NCBI GenBank assembly: GCA_013820875.1
Contig: JACDHS010000031.1
Location: forward strand, 1-42,477
Reading direction: 5' to 3'
From: Verrucomicrobiota bacterium
GTDB taxonomy: Bacteria > Verrucomicrobiota > Verrucomicrobiia > Limisphaerales > JACDHS01
DNA: 42,477 nt
Shown here: positions 33,553 to 42,477 of the stretch, one piece after another
Layout of the letters: every line of letters begins with the position of its first letter
Numbering within the stretch: the first letter of the stretch is position 1
The notes under the pieces: generated by a model
The model's input: only the letters and a program-made list of their open reading frames with translations
What the model was told of the DNA's origin: nothing
The model's database searches: none
Program-made: the position numbers and the translations under genes

Positions 33553-36500
33553 GGTTTGTTTTTTTAATTGTGGATTCGACAGAATTCGAGTGTTGGGGAA
33601 TCTCCGCGCCGTCCCGGGAATCTATTGGAGTATCCGCTCCTGAGTTTTTCACCGGAATAATAACTGTAAAGGAACTGCCTTTGCCGAGAACTGATTCAAC
33701 GGACAAACCGCACCCCATCTCTTTGGCCAACTCATAAGCCATGGAGAGACCAAGCCCTGTTCCGCGACGTGATGATAAAGCTTTTGTTGTGAAGAACGGC
33801 TCAAAAACCCGCGGCAACATCTCCGATGAAATGCCGCAACCGCTGTCGCATACTGAAATCGCGACGTAATCCTGGGCCTCTTCGGGCAAGAGCACCGGGT
33901 TCGGCGGTAACTCACGAGCCTGCGCCACGCGGATTTCTATTTTGCCTTTTCCATCCAGCGCATCGGCAGCATTAAAAATAAAGTTCAATAAAATCTGCTG
34001 AATCAAATTCGGTGACTTAAAAACATCCGGCAGAGATTGCGACGGGGTGAACATCACTTGGATGTCGCGTTCGAACCGATCGCCAAGAAGTTTGATCGTG
34101 TCCGATATGAGGCGGTTCAGATCGCACCGCGCCGCGTCGTTATCAGCAGGCCGGCTAAACCCGAGCATTGCCTTGATGACTTCGGAGCCCTGCTCCACGG
34201 CTGTTTTGATGCGTTCGGTCCGGATCTTGATTTTCGTGCGGTCGCTAAGATTCGCTTCAATGATTTGTGCAGACCCTTTGATGATAGAGAGAATGCTGTT
34301 GAAATCATGTGCAACACCGGCGGCGAGAGCGCCCAGGGCAGTCATTTTCTGGCTGTGCAAAAGCTGCGCATTGGCTTGTTCCAACTGTTTGGTTCGGAGC
34401 GCGACAATCTTTTCAACCTCAGCGTAACTGCGCTGCAATCGCCGATGACGATTAAATGCGAGGCTGGCAAAGAACACCGCCACCCCCAAACCAGCCAAAG
34501 TAATAAGCACCAACCGGGTTTCCTGGTACCAGGGAAGTCTCACCTCGAAGTCGAGCAGGGCAGGTTGAGGATCAATGTTCCGGTTCCGATCCATCGCCCG
34601 CACCTGGAAATAATGTGTCCCTGCAGAAAGATTGTGAAATGACACCGTCCGTTCTGGCGAGAATGGCGACCATTCCTTCTCGTCCAGGCGATGGGAGAAG
34701 AGCAATTGCTCTGGAGTGGTGACCTTCCATCGGTCCGCACCACCGAAAGAGATCGTCACAGAGTCCTCCTGGCCAGTTTCAATCTTAGTGATAAAGCTGC
34801 GCGGTTCATCCATATCTGAGCGGGGGAGAAAAATGGCAGCACCCCTTGTGGCGCCAGCCCAGATTTGCCCGGTGCGATCTTCAAACACATCAGTGATCGC
34901 ATTGGAGGGCAATCCGTCTTGAGCAGCATAGTCAGTCCACTCCCCCTGCTGGAAACGAAAAAGACCACCATTGGAAGCCACCCATACAATACCGTCGCGA
35001 CTTTGGGTGATGGCGTTTACCCGGTCAAACCCGGTCCGCAAAATACCCCAGGTCTTGCCATCGAATTCCCAAATTGAATCACGTGTTCCACACCAGATTT
35101 TTCCATTGTTCATTTCAACGAAGCAAGTTGCCCATTCAGGAGCAGAGTCGATTTCTGCCAACTGCCAATTCCCTTTCGTATAGCGTGCAAGCCCAGAATC
35201 AGAGCTGAGCCACATCTCTCCGACAGTTGTCGCAAATAGAATCAGCAATCCGGTCTTTGCCGGGAAGGGAGGCTCCGGAAACTCAGCAGCGGAAAAACGC
35301 TCACCATCAAAGACCTCCAGACGCAATGTCTCCTCAGTTTCCATGACTTGCACACATAGATTTCTATTCCCCAACAAACCGAGTGGTTTCAATGGCGCCC
35401 CTGAGGGATGTCGCCTGGTGGAGTATGTTCTGGCGACTGGATCAAGACACAGAAGGTTTCCATCCACGCCGGTGACGAGTTTCCCGCTTTTAAGAGGAAA
35501 GATGAATTCGCCTGACCTGAACGGTTGCTCCGGAATTTCAGGAAATGGGAGGGAATGCCATGTTTGGCCCTGGCGAACAGTTACTCCTTCCGCTGAGGCC
35601 ATCCAGATTGACCCGTCGCTACGTTCTCCAATCGAGCGAATAGAAGATACATTGGGACGCAAACCTGTCGGCGATTGCCAGAGCGCCGGCGAGTGACGCA
35701 GCAAACCTTCCGATGTGGCCAGCCAGAAAACTCCATTCGCCTCTGTGGCTACATCAAAAAACTGAATGGCCGGAACGTCGCGGTCTTCCCCCCAGGTTCC
35801 GTCCCATTCCTGCCGCAAAAGCGAATTGATGCTCACTGCCCAAAACCTGCCATCAGGAGTTTTCCACGCCTGTCGAATGCGATGATTTCCAGGCGACACG
35901 GTGAACCAGCTTTCTCCATCAAAATGAACAATAACTTTGCGCCCGGTCGCAGTTGATTCAGCCACCGCAGTCAAACCGCCGGCATCGTCCGCGAAAGCCT
36001 GCTGCAAATCCTGCGCTTCTAGTGCCGGATCGATCAGAAATTCTTCCCACACACTTTCGTCAGTGATGCGCTGGCTGCTGGCGAGCCGCAAAATTCCGTG
36101 TTTCCCGATGATCCAAAAGGTTCCATCCCGGCCAAGTGTCATATCGGAAAATTTCTCTAACCGGGTCTGGCTCACATGGCGAAGCGTCTTTGTTTCGGAT
36201 TGAGGCGGCCATTCATTCTTGAATTCCATCAATTGATCGAACAGCAAAAAAAGAACATGCCCCTGTCTGAGCGGGATAATCGGGATGGACCGGACATTGC
36301 GAATCATGGTGGTCTGGAATTCCTGGCGGATCTCATCAACAGGATATCTGATCCACATCCCATTTTTAAATTCCTGCAACCCCTCCGTATGCGCTGCCCA
36401 GAGCTGGCCGGAGCGGCTTTCATGGATGCGATAGGCGCCGCGGTGCGGCCCGGGAATCGTTCGCGTTCGATACCCATTTAAATGGCTGACCGCGTCAGCA

Positions 36501-36673
36501 TCGAAATGCTTCACCCAAACGTTTGATCTCTGGCCGACGGAAACGGAGGTAACGAAGGATTCAGCAAGCCCGTCAGAAACCTTGAAGGTGCGCCAATCAG
36601 ACGATCTTTGCGCCCAGGCAGAAATTGCCGTGGCAAATGCGAGTACCAAAATGATCCCACGAACTTTCCGCAT
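33524..36673 (-). CDS. Large propeller-type sensor histidine kinase
   Basis: 1049 residues from MRKVRGIILVLAFATAISAWAQ, a signal peptide (the longer frame from a TTG at 36757 lacks support). Residues about 25-640 carry repeats of the regulator-propeller type ('DG..W..S..GL.R', 'DRTGQIWAGATRGAAIF') that should form two seven-bladed periplasmic propellers. Next comes a Y_Y_Y-like domain (FSHRLDEKEWSPFSPERTVSFHNLSAGTHYFQVRAMD), one membrane helix, a coiled-coil, a dimerisation/phosphoacceptor box (LAAGVAHDFNSIL) and an ATPase domain with N, G1 (DSGCGIS) and G2 (GTGLGLSM) boxes. It lacks the C-terminal receiver and regulator of hybrid systems; the response regulator is the separate overlapping gene. 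The signal is unknown, but relatives sense carbohydrates. Confidence 0.92.
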   Translation of the reverse strand: MRKVRGIILVLAFATAISAWAQRSSDWRTFKVSDGLAESFVTSVSVGQRSNVWVKHFDADAVSHLNGYRTRTIPGPHRGAYRIHESRSGQLWAAHTEGLQEFKNGMWIRYPVDEIRQEFQTTMIRNVRSIPIIPLRQGHVLFLLFDQLMEFKNEWPPQSETKTLRHVSQTRLEKFSDMTLGRDGTFWIIGKHGILRLASSQRITDESVWEEFLIDPALEAQDLQQAFADDAGGLTAVAESTATGRKVIVHFDGESWFTVSPGNHRIRQAWKTPDGRFWAVSINSLLRQEWDGTWGEDRDVPAIQFFDVATEANGVFWLATSEGLLRHSPALWQSPTGLRPNVSSIRSIGERSDGSIWMASAEGVTVRQGQTWHSLPFPEIPEQPFRSGEFIFPLKSGKLVTGVDGNLLCLDPVARTYSTRRHPSGAPLKPLGLLGNRNLCVQVMETEETLRLEVFDGERFSAAEFPEPPFPAKTGLLILFATTVGEMWLSSDSGLARYTKGNWQLAEIDSAPEWATCFVEMNNGKIWCGTRDSIWEFDGKTWGILRTGFDRVNAITQSRDGIVWVASNGGLFRFQQGEWTDYAAQDGLPSNAITDVFEDRTGQIWAGATRGAAIFLPRSDMDEPRSFITKIETGQEDSVTISFGGADRWKVTTPEQLLFSHRLDEKEWSPFSPERTVSFHNLSAGTHYFQVRAMDRNRNIDPQPALLDFEVRLPWYQETRLVLITLAGLGVAVFFASLAFNRHRRLQRSYAEVEKIVALRTKQLEQANAQLLHSQKMTALGALAAGVAHDFNSILSIIKGSAQIIEANLSDRTKIKIRTERIKTAVEQGSEVIKAMLGFSRPADNDAARCDLNRLISDTIKLLGDRFERDIQVMFTPSQSLPDVFKSPNLIQQILLNFIFNAADALDGKGKIEIRVAQARELPPNPVLLPEEAQDYVAISVCDSGCGISSEMLPRVFEPFFTTKALSSRRGTGLGLSMAYELAKEMGCGLSVESVLGKGSSFTVIIPVKNSGADTPIDSRDGAEIPQHSNSVESTIKKTNHETTSRPHN

Positions 36674-36775
36674 CGGTAACAAAGTATCCGGCAAGCCGAA
36701 GCCACACGCAATCAAAAGCCCGAATGTGCGTACAGAAGCCCAGAGAAAAACCTGCAAGCAAAACCTAAACCAAAG

Positions 36776-36803
36776 AAGGCGTTCACTTTCCAGTGAACGC
36801 CTT
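36776..36803 (-). terminator. Terminator of the sulfate-assimilation operon
   Basis: AAGGCGTTCACT pairs perfectly with AGTGAACGCCTT (12 bp) around TTCC. On the minus strand CTTTGGTTTAGGTTTTG follows. It lies after the cysNC stop at 36826. Confidence 0.85.
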
Positions 36804-36825
36804 GTCTAAACTTGGCTCGTTAAGT

Positions 36826-38721
36826 TTAAATGGAGACCTGCGAATCGGAATCGCGCAAATCGAGATACTCCACAATTTTTGCCACACATTCCTGCACCGT
36901 CAGTTCATCGGTGCGAACTTCCAACTCCGCTTTTTCCGGTGCTTCGTAGGGAGCAGATATCCCGGTGAACTCCTTGATCTCGCCAGCGCGTGCCTTGGAG
37001 TAGAGACCTTTGGGATCGCGCTGTTCGCAAACTTCCAGCGGAGCGTTGACGAATACTTCGATGAATTGTCCAGCAGGGACGAGTTGGCGCACCAATTCAC
37101 GGTCTTCGCGGTAAGGCGAGATGAATGCCGTGATGCAAATCGCGCCAGCATCAGCCACCAATTTCGCCACTTCACCGATACGGCGGATATTTTCTTTACG
37201 ATCTTCCGGTGAGAAACCGAGGTCTTTGTTCAACCCGTGACGAATGTTGTCACCGTCCAAAATGTAAGTGTGTTTGCCGAGATTAAAGAGCTCGCGCTCC
37301 AGATCGACAGAAATAGTGCTCTTACCGGAACCGGACAAACCCGTGAGCCACACCACATACCCGGAATGGCCATTACGCACGGCGCGTTGCTGAGGGGTCA
37401 CTTTGCCGTCACTCCAAAAAATGTTTCCGCTCTTGTGCAGGGAATCGGAGGTGCGACGCGGATAGTTGTCGGCAGCAATGATTCCACCGCCGCTCACATC
37501 GAAACCATCCACAATCACAAAACGACCTGTCGGGATAATTTCAGAATGTGCATCGAATGCGACAGGACGCTTGGTGCGAAGGGTTAGTTCAGCCACTTCA
37601 TGCCTGCCGATCGCGAGTTCTTTGCCTTCACGATGAATTGTTTCCAGGGTGGAAGCATCAATGATCTTTTCAATGTCATCGATGTGACACTCAACTTCCT
37701 GGGTTCCAAGTTTCAGCTTGTAGGGTCTCCCCTTTTTGAACGGAGCCCGGCCAAGCCAAAACAAGCGCGCTTTGAACTTCGTAAGTTCATATGGAGGCGC
37801 AGTTTCCAAAGCAGCAACAGCGCCACGTTCCACAAAAATCTGTTCAGTCAGGGTGATGCCAATGGATTCGCCAGCCTGGGCAGAATCGCTTTGCGGCGCG
37901 CTCCAACGCTCGATCGTCTTGACGGTCGAGACCTTGTTGCTGGGAGCAAAGAGCAATTTGTCACCGACCTTGATGGAACCAGCTTCAACGCGACCCGCAA
38001 GGATGCGGCGTTCATCAAAACGATAAACGTCCTGAATCGGGAACCGAAGCGGTTGGTTCAAAGGACGATCGGTCACCTCGAATTGATCGAGAATGTCAAC
38101 GACTGTAGAACCATTCCACCAAGGCATCTTGTCGCTTTTGGTGGCAATGTTCTGGCCGTGATAAGCGGAGATTGGAATAAAAACTTTTGGCGTAACCCCA
38201 ACCGTCGTCAGGAATTCCCGATATTCCTTCTCGATTTCATCAAAACGTTCCTGCGAATAGTTCACCAGGTCCATCTTGTTCACGAGCACAGCGATTTGGC
38301 GGATGCCGAGCAGGTTCAGCAAATAACCGTGACGACGAGAATTTTCCTGGATGCCTTCGTTGGCATCGATGAGGAGCAGGGCGGCTTCAGCATTGGCCGC
38401 GCCGGTCACCATATTCTTCAAAAACTCTTTATGACCCGGGGCATCGATGATGACGTATTGCCGTTTTTTGGTGCTGAACCAGATTTGCGCGGTATCAATC
38501 GTGATGTTCTGGTCGCGTTCAGCCTGGAGCCCGTCCATGAGGTTGGCCCATTCAAAGGGCACACCGCGGGTTTCAGCAATTTTCTTCAACTGGTCGAGCT
38601 TACCATCCGGGAGCGAGCCGGTGTCGTTGAAAAGTCGTCCGACGAAGGTTGATTTGCCGTGGTCAACGTGACCAACGATAACGATCTTAAGTTGTTCAGA
38701 GGGTGCTGATAAACCTTTCAT
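36826..38721 (-). CDS. cysN: Sulfate adenylyltransferase large subunit fused to APS kinase (CysNC)
   Basis: 631 residues from [14 protein letters not shown], chosen because an AAAGGAAC ribosome-binding site precedes it (the frame to 38772 does not have one). Residues about 10-430 are the CysN GTPase: GHVDHGKST (G1), DAPGHKEF (G3), NKMD (G4). From about 455, the APS kinase: P-loop GLSGSGKST near residue 461, [15 protein letters not shown], and [13 protein letters not shown]-type lid. CysN with CysD makes adenylyl sulfate (APS) at the cost of GTP; the kinase then makes PAPS. Fused CysNC (NodQ-like) is a known architecture. It is the last gene of the operon, 47 bases after cysD. Confidence 0.97.
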   Translation of the reverse strand: MKGLSAPSEQLKIVIVGHVDHGKSTFVGRLFNDTGSLPDGKLDQLKKIAETRGVPFEWANLMDGLQAERDQNITIDTAQIWFSTKKRQYVIIDAPGHKEFLKNMVTGAANAEAALLLIDANEGIQENSRRHGYLLNLLGIRQIAVLVNKMDLVNYSQERFDEIEKEYREFLTTVGVTPKVFIPISAYHGQNIATKSDKMPWWNGSTVVDILDQFEVTDRPLNQPLRFPIQDVYRFDERRILAGRVEAGSIKVGDKLLFAPSNKVSTVKTIERWSAPQSDSAQAGESIGITLTEQIFVERGAVAALETAPPYELTKFKARLFWLGRAPFKKGRPYKLKLGTQEVECHIDDIEKIIDASTLETIHREGKELAIGRHEVAELTLRTKRPVAFDAHSEIIPTGRFVIVDGFDVSGGGIIAADNYPRRTSDSLHKSGNIFWSDGKVTPQQRAVRNGHSGYVVWLTGLSGSGKSTISVDLERELFNLGKHTYILDGDNIRHGLNKDLGFSPEDRKENIRRIGEVAKLVADAGAICITAFISPYREDRELVRQLVPAGQFIEVFVNAPLEVCEQRDPKGLYSKARAGEIKEFTGISAPYEAPEKAELEVRTDELTVQECVAKIVEYLDLRDSDSQVSI

Positions 38722-38768
38722 AAATTCTGTTCCTTTAACGATTTTATCGCGAATGAATACAGTGCGGA

Positions 38769-39581
38769 TCACATATAACCATCGCGGCGCAGTTTCTCGA
38801 ATGCATCTTCGCTCTCCTTATCCTGAGCGCGGCCGGAACGTTCTGAAATTTTCGTAGTGCGAAGTTCCTGGATGATTTCTGCTACGTTGCTGGCGTTTGA
38901 TTTCACCGGGAATGTGCAAGGGTAGCAACCCAGGCTGCGGTAACGTTCGCCCTTTTCGTTCGCGTAATACAGTGGACTGACCGTGATGTTTTCGCGCTCG
39001 ATGTATTCCCAGACATTCAGTTCGGTCCAATGGAGCAACGGATGGATGCGGATGTGTGTTCCCTTTTCGTAATCAGTCTTGAACTGGTCCCACAATTCCG
39101 GCGGCTGATCTGCGACGTTCCACTCCATGTTTTTGTCGCGTGGACTGAAATAACGTTCTTTGGCGCGGGTCGGATCTTCGTCGCGGCGCACTCCGACGAT
39201 CACACCGGTGTAATTGTGCTTATCGAGAACAGCTTTCAAGCCATCCTTCTTGAGCATCCCGCAGCATTCGACGCGGGTGGCTTTTCCATTCGGATAAGTG
39301 CGACCTTCATCGAGCACTTCCTTATTTTGCCCAACCACGAGTTGAAGATTCCAATCTTTCACAAGCTTATCACGGTACTCGATCATCGAAGGAATTTTGT
39401 AGCTCGTATCCACGTGAACCAGGGGAAATGGCACGTGGCCGAGAAACGCTTTGCGCGCGAGCCAAAGCAGCACGGTGGAATCTTTGCCAATGGACCAAAG
39501 CATCGCGAGGTTTTCAAATTTGTTGAACGCCTCGCGCATGATGTAGATGCTCTGGTTCTCAAGTTTGGATAGGTAGTCCAT
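38769..39581 (-). CDS. cysD: Sulfate adenylyltransferase small subunit
   Basis: 270 residues, family length. The PP-loop S-I-G-K-D-S is at residues 30-35 ([20 protein letters not shown]), followed by [25 protein letters not shown] and [20 protein letters not shown], the APS-forming active-site segments. It supplies ATP activation of sulfate and pairs with CysN encoded next. Gap to cysH: 23 bases. No strong ribosome-binding site is visible; it may be translationally coupled. Confidence 0.98.
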   Translation of the reverse strand: MDYLSKLENQSIYIMREAFNKFENLAMLWSIGKDSTVLLWLARKAFLGHVPFPLVHVDTSYKIPSMIEYRDKLVKDWNLQLVVGQNKEVLDEGRTYPNGKATRVECCGMLKKDGLKAVLDKHNYTGVIVGVRRDEDPTRAKERYFSPRDKNMEWNVADQPPELWDQFKTDYEKGTHIRIHPLLHWTELNVWEYIERENITVSPLYYANEKGERYRSLGCYPCTFPVKSNASNVAEIIQELRTTKISERSGRAQDKESEDAFEKLRRDGYM

Positions 39582-39604
39582 AGTTTAGGAAATCGCCTGT
39601 AAGG

Positions 39605-40378
39605 TTAGATCTGAAAATCAACTTTCTTCGACATGAAGGTGTGAATGCCGCACTCCACTTTATTGAACCCAGTCCAGCGGCCCGCTCGTTCGTTCTCGCC
39701 CGACCCGGATTTCTGGGTGCATGGAGCGCAACCGATGGAGCGATAGCCCTGGTCGTGCAACGGGTTGTAAGGAATCTTGTGTTGCTGGATATACTTCCAA
39801 ACATCTTCCCTCGCCCAGTTTGCCATCGGGTTTAGTTTGATGATGTCTTTACCCGCCGCTTCATCGAAGGCGTAGAGCTCAATGATACCAATGCTGGAGC
39901 GCGTGTCCGATTGTTGGCGGCGCAGACCGGTGATCCAGCAATCCAGATCGCTCAACTTGTCGCGCAACGGCTGCACTTTACGCATCGCGCAGCACAAATC
40001 CGGATTGGTTTTCCAGAGTTCAGGTCCCTGCGCCTCCTCCTGCTGTTCAACGGTTAAATCAGGAACCAGCGACTCGATTGAAAACCCAAAAAAGCCTTCC
40101 AAACGCTTCTTTAAATCCAGCGTTTCAGGGAAAAGCAATCCGGTGTCCAACGTAAAAACTGGAAACTGAAGTCCACACTCTTTAGCAATGTGCATCATCA
40201 CCAGGCCAGCCCCCTGGAAGCTGGTGCCAATTCCGGCGCGCTCACCGAATTGTTTCCAACTCCACGCCAGGATCTCCGCAGTGGACGAAACGTTAAACGC
40301 CTCATCCAACTCGCTGATAGCAGTTGGCGTAAACGCCAACACTGGCTGGGCTGCAATCATATTAAAACCAGTCGGCAC
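39605..40378 (-). CDS. cysH: Adenylyl-sulfate (APS) reductase, Fe-S type
   Basis: 257 residues. C129-C130 (DLCCAMRKV) and C217-x2-C220 (GCAPC) form the CC...CxxC set that binds a [4Fe-4S] cluster in APS-type reductases, and C243 in VECGIHTF is the catalytic cysteine. The cluster cysteines favour APS over PAPS as substrate, unlike E. coli CysH. The start is a GTG at 40378, six bases after the sir stop, or an ATG at 40360 (MIAAQPVL). It converts APS to sulfite, which the next-door sir product reduces. In the operon this makes the fused APS kinase dispensable for sulfite formation. Confidence 0.95.
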   Translation of the reverse strand: MPTGFNMIAAQPVLAFTPTAISELDEAFNVSSTAEILAWSWKQFGERAGIGTSFQGAGLVMMHIAKECGLQFPVFTLDTGLLFPETLDLKKRLEGFFGFSIESLVPDLTVEQQEEAQGPELWKTNPDLCCAMRKVQPLRDKLSDLDCWITGLRRQQSDTRSSIGIIELYAFDEAAGKDIIKLNPMANWAREDVWKYIQQHKIPYNPLHDQGYRSIGCAPCTQKSGSGENERAGRWTGFNKVECGIHTFMSKKVDFQI

Positions 40379-40384
40379 GTTGGC

Positions 40385-42088
40385 TTAGCTTTGAGCAGGA
40401 ACCGTTTCTTTCCACAAAACGCGCTCAACCCAATCACCGAAACGTTCGCCACTGGCCCGCTCGCTCGAGTAGCGTGAAAAGAGGGGACGAAGTGCGCTCT
40501 CGATCTCGTCGTTCTTCACGTTTTCTTTGAACAACTTGTTCAAACGGGTGCTCGCTTCATTACCGCCCAGGTAGAGCTGATATTTGTTGGGTGCGCGACC
40601 GACGAAAGCAATTTCCGCCATGTAAGGACGAGCGCAGCCATTGGGGCAACCGGTCATGCGAATGACAATTTCTTCGCCAGCCAGGTTAGTCTCGGCCAGC
40701 AAGCCCTCAATGCGGGTGATGACTTCCGGCATGACCCGTTCCGATTCCGACAAAGCCAGACCGCATGTCGGCAAAGCCGGGCAGGCAATCGAAGCCAGAC
40801 GTATCGCAGACCCTTGATTTTCCGTGGCGATCTTGTGCTCCGCGAAAAGTTTATTGATGCCATCGCGCTGTTCAGGCTGGACGTTCGTCAGAATTAAATT
40901 CTGCGAGGGGGTTAACCGAACTTCCGGACGAAATTCAGCCACCACTTTCCGCAAAGCCGTCTTAAGCTGCCAGGTTTCTGTGTCCTTGATGCGACCATTT
41001 TCCACGAACAATGTGAGGAAATATTTTCCATCGAGCTGTTTGTGCCAGCCGTATTGATCCCCCTGTTTCGTGAATTTGTAAGGACGTGCCGTCTCCAATT
41101 TGTATCCAAGACGGGTTTCCAGTTCGTTGCGGAACCATTCCACACCGCGCTCTTCGATCACATATTTTAAACGAGCATGTTTGCGGTTCGTGCGATCCCC
41201 GAAATCGCGATGCACAGTGAGAACACCTTTGGAGACTTCGATCAACTGTTCCGGCGTAATGAAGCCGAGCAAATCGCCCACGCGAGGATAGGTTTGCGCG
41301 TTCCCATGGCTCATCCCGAGACCGCCCCCAACGATTACGTTATAACCAAGGAGTTGATCTCCTTCGACAATCGCCACGAAACCGAGGTCATTCGTAAAGA
41401 CATCCACGTCATTCAAGGGCGGAATTGCGAACGCAACTTTGAACTTTCGCGGCAGGTAGGTTTTGCCATAGAGCGGATCAACGAACGTTTTGTTTTCTTC
41501 CGCCAGGTTGAGCTCAACTCCTTCGACCCAGATCTGATGATACGCTTTGCTCTGGGGCAGGAGGGCGTTCGAAACGTCCCTGGCATGTTGCTGCACCAAT
41601 TCGATGACCGGGCTGGTTGCCGGAGTCGGGGCGGCCATGACATTGCGGTTTACATCGCCGCAGGCAGCAATAGTGCTGCACATGGAATCGTTGATTTTCT
41701 TCATTAACGGCCCGAGTCCGCTCTTCACAACTCCATGAAACTGAAAACTCTGGCGGGTGGTAATGCGCAAAGTGTTATTGGCATAGCGGCAGGCAATGTC
41801 GTCAAAGGCAATGTATTGATCTGCCGTGACGATGCCGCCCGGCAACCGACCGCGAATCATAAACTGATAAGTCTTGCCAGTCTTGCGCAGATCCCGGTCA
41901 TCACCCTGGTAGATGCCATGGAACTTCAGAAACTCGTAATCGTCCTCTGAAAAGCGATCCACGTTCGGATCATTCAATGTGGATAGAATATTGCCGGAAA
42001 GTGTCGGAGAATTCTCCTTTAACCCCTCGTTACGTGTAGGCGGCTTGCCGACAGGAGCGGCTTCTGGGTTGTTCTCACTGTTAATCAT
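40385..42088 (-). CDS. sir: Assimilatory sulfite reductase hemoprotein subunit
   Basis: 567 residues, in the range for CysI/ferredoxin-type sulfite reductases. Conserved 'RITTRQSFQFHGV', 'GDVNRNVMA' and 'VIVGGGLGMSH' blocks are present, and the siroheme/[4Fe-4S] ligands C436-x5-C442 ... C481-x3-C485 are all intact. It reduces sulfite to sulfide using siroheme. No flavoprotein partner (CysJ) is encoded here, so electrons may come from ferredoxin or a subunit elsewhere. It is the first gene of the operon (sir-cysH-cysD-cysNC). The start at 42088 is the first ATG in frame. Confidence 0.96.
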   Translation of the reverse strand: MINSENNPEAAPVGKPPTRNEGLKENSPTLSGNILSTLNDPNVDRFSEDDYEFLKFHGIYQGDDRDLRKTGKTYQFMIRGRLPGGIVTADQYIAFDDIACRYANNTLRITTRQSFQFHGVVKSGLGPLMKKINDSMCSTIAACGDVNRNVMAAPTPATSPVIELVQQHARDVSNALLPQSKAYHQIWVEGVELNLAEENKTFVDPLYGKTYLPRKFKVAFAIPPLNDVDVFTNDLGFVAIVEGDQLLGYNVIVGGGLGMSHGNAQTYPRVGDLLGFITPEQLIEVSKGVLTVHRDFGDRTNRKHARLKYVIEERGVEWFRNELETRLGYKLETARPYKFTKQGDQYGWHKQLDGKYFLTLFVENGRIKDTETWQLKTALRKVVAEFRPEVRLTPSQNLILTNVQPEQRDGINKLFAEHKIATENQGSAIRLASIACPALPTCGLALSESERVMPEVITRIEGLLAETNLAGEEIVIRMTGCPNGCARPYMAEIAFVGRAPNKYQLYLGGNEASTRLNKLFKENVKNDEIESALRPLFSRYSSERASGERFGDWVERVLWKETVPAQS

Positions 42089-42327
42089 AAGTTATCCAAT
42101 TATGTTACTTATTTTATTCGGGGTTTGCGGATTGTCAATGGCATTCTCTTTGGCAGAAAGAGCAGCAATCATCGGTTAGGCTTTACCGGATGACAAACGA
42201 ATTTTGAGAGTAAAGCCGCCGGTTACCGAAAGAATGGGTTCGTTTTGCCCTTCTGCTTACCTGCACCCCTTCCGCACCCAGAAGGGCGAACAACACCCCA
42301 ACTTGACGACAATTTCAAAATTTAAGA
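42089..42327 (-). promoter_or_regulatory. Upstream region of the sulfate-assimilation operon
   Basis: About 240 bases with an AT-rich segment (42090-42120) suited to a promoter. A long-loop inverted repeat (GCCCTTCTG at 42247-42255 / CAGAAGGGC at 42279-42287, extended by GTTCG/GAAC) lies further up. No SAM or other riboswitch consensus is recognised. Confidence 0.45.
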
Positions 42328-42477
42328 GTGGCCAACACACCCGTGTAGTCGTCGTTGCTGCAGTTTCAAAGTGGACAACACACCGTGCGGACGTCGTTGC
42401 TGCAGTTTCAAAGTGGACAACACACTGTGTGGACGTCGTTGCTGGCGTTTCAAAGTGGACAACACACTGTGTGGACG
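42328..42477. repeat. 42-bp tandem array, family A, second locus (inverted, cut by window end)
   Basis: Three and a half units of the array at 12085-12437, in reverse complement (GTGGACAACACAC, then CTGCAGTTTCAAA), with starts at 42328, 42371, 42413 and 42455. The first unit is 43 bp, the others 42 bp. Like the first locus, it lies upstream of a metabolic gene (here sir). Confidence 0.95.

Noticed and set aside
37600-38652. 350-residue ORF antisense to cysNC
   Set aside because: Shadow frame of a clearly recognised enzyme.
42089-42327. SAM or other sulfur-related riboswitch upstream of sir
   Set aside because: I looked for conserved aptamer motifs on the minus strand and found none; only a long-loop inverted repeat is present.

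Overview
The window reads as a chromosomal segment of a Verrucomicrobia-like bacterium, probably the Pedosphaera/Limisphaerales side of the phylum. This is inferred from protein families, not from a database match. The clues are a pseudopilin with an H-x9-DG tail motif, a secreted sulfatase, secreted proteins ending in a YVLQRTTDF..W motif, a very large propeller-type sensor kinase, and intergenic 41-42 bp minisatellites.

1-2540 is an integron cassette array read on the minus strand. Six small unrelated ORFs are each followed by an attC site. In five of the six cassettes the R'' box of the attC is the exact complement of the first bases of the same cassette, which is the signature of circular-cassette insertion. 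No integrase gene lies on the expected (right) side. 2541-3527 holds no gene but contains a 41-bp tandem array.

3528-9411 holds a fibronectin-III protein, then a von Willebrand A / PP2C phosphatase / protein kinase triad in which the kinase carries a transmembrane helix and a seven-bladed WD40 propeller, then a convergent YqaA-type membrane protein. 9496-11970 (minus) is a cobalamin riboswitch, a secreted protein and a pseudopilin fused to a Cys-rich CWC domain. 12085-12437 is a 42-bp array in the divergent intergenic region before pgi.

12513-25312 (plus) is mainly core metabolism and proteostasis: pgi, mnmG (with two parS-like palindromes inside a family-atypical insertion), a DUF1338 dioxygenase, a membrane-anchored NlpC/P60-like protein, dnaK, groES-groEL, a second 42-bp array and a YihY-type membrane protein. 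25348-30886 (minus) carries a PQQ-propeller protein, two Hsp20 genes, class II aldolase, an unknown protein, a VF530-family protein and the GTPase EngB. A plus-strand sulfatase follows.

32905-36673 is a sensor kinase / response regulator pair, and 36826-42088 is a sulfate-assimilation operon transcribed sir-cysH-cysD-cysNC (minus). Its upstream region ends the window in another copy of the first 42-bp repeat, in inverted orientation. The sulfatase, which would release sulfate, lies near the sulfate-reduction operon, but no shared regulation is visible.
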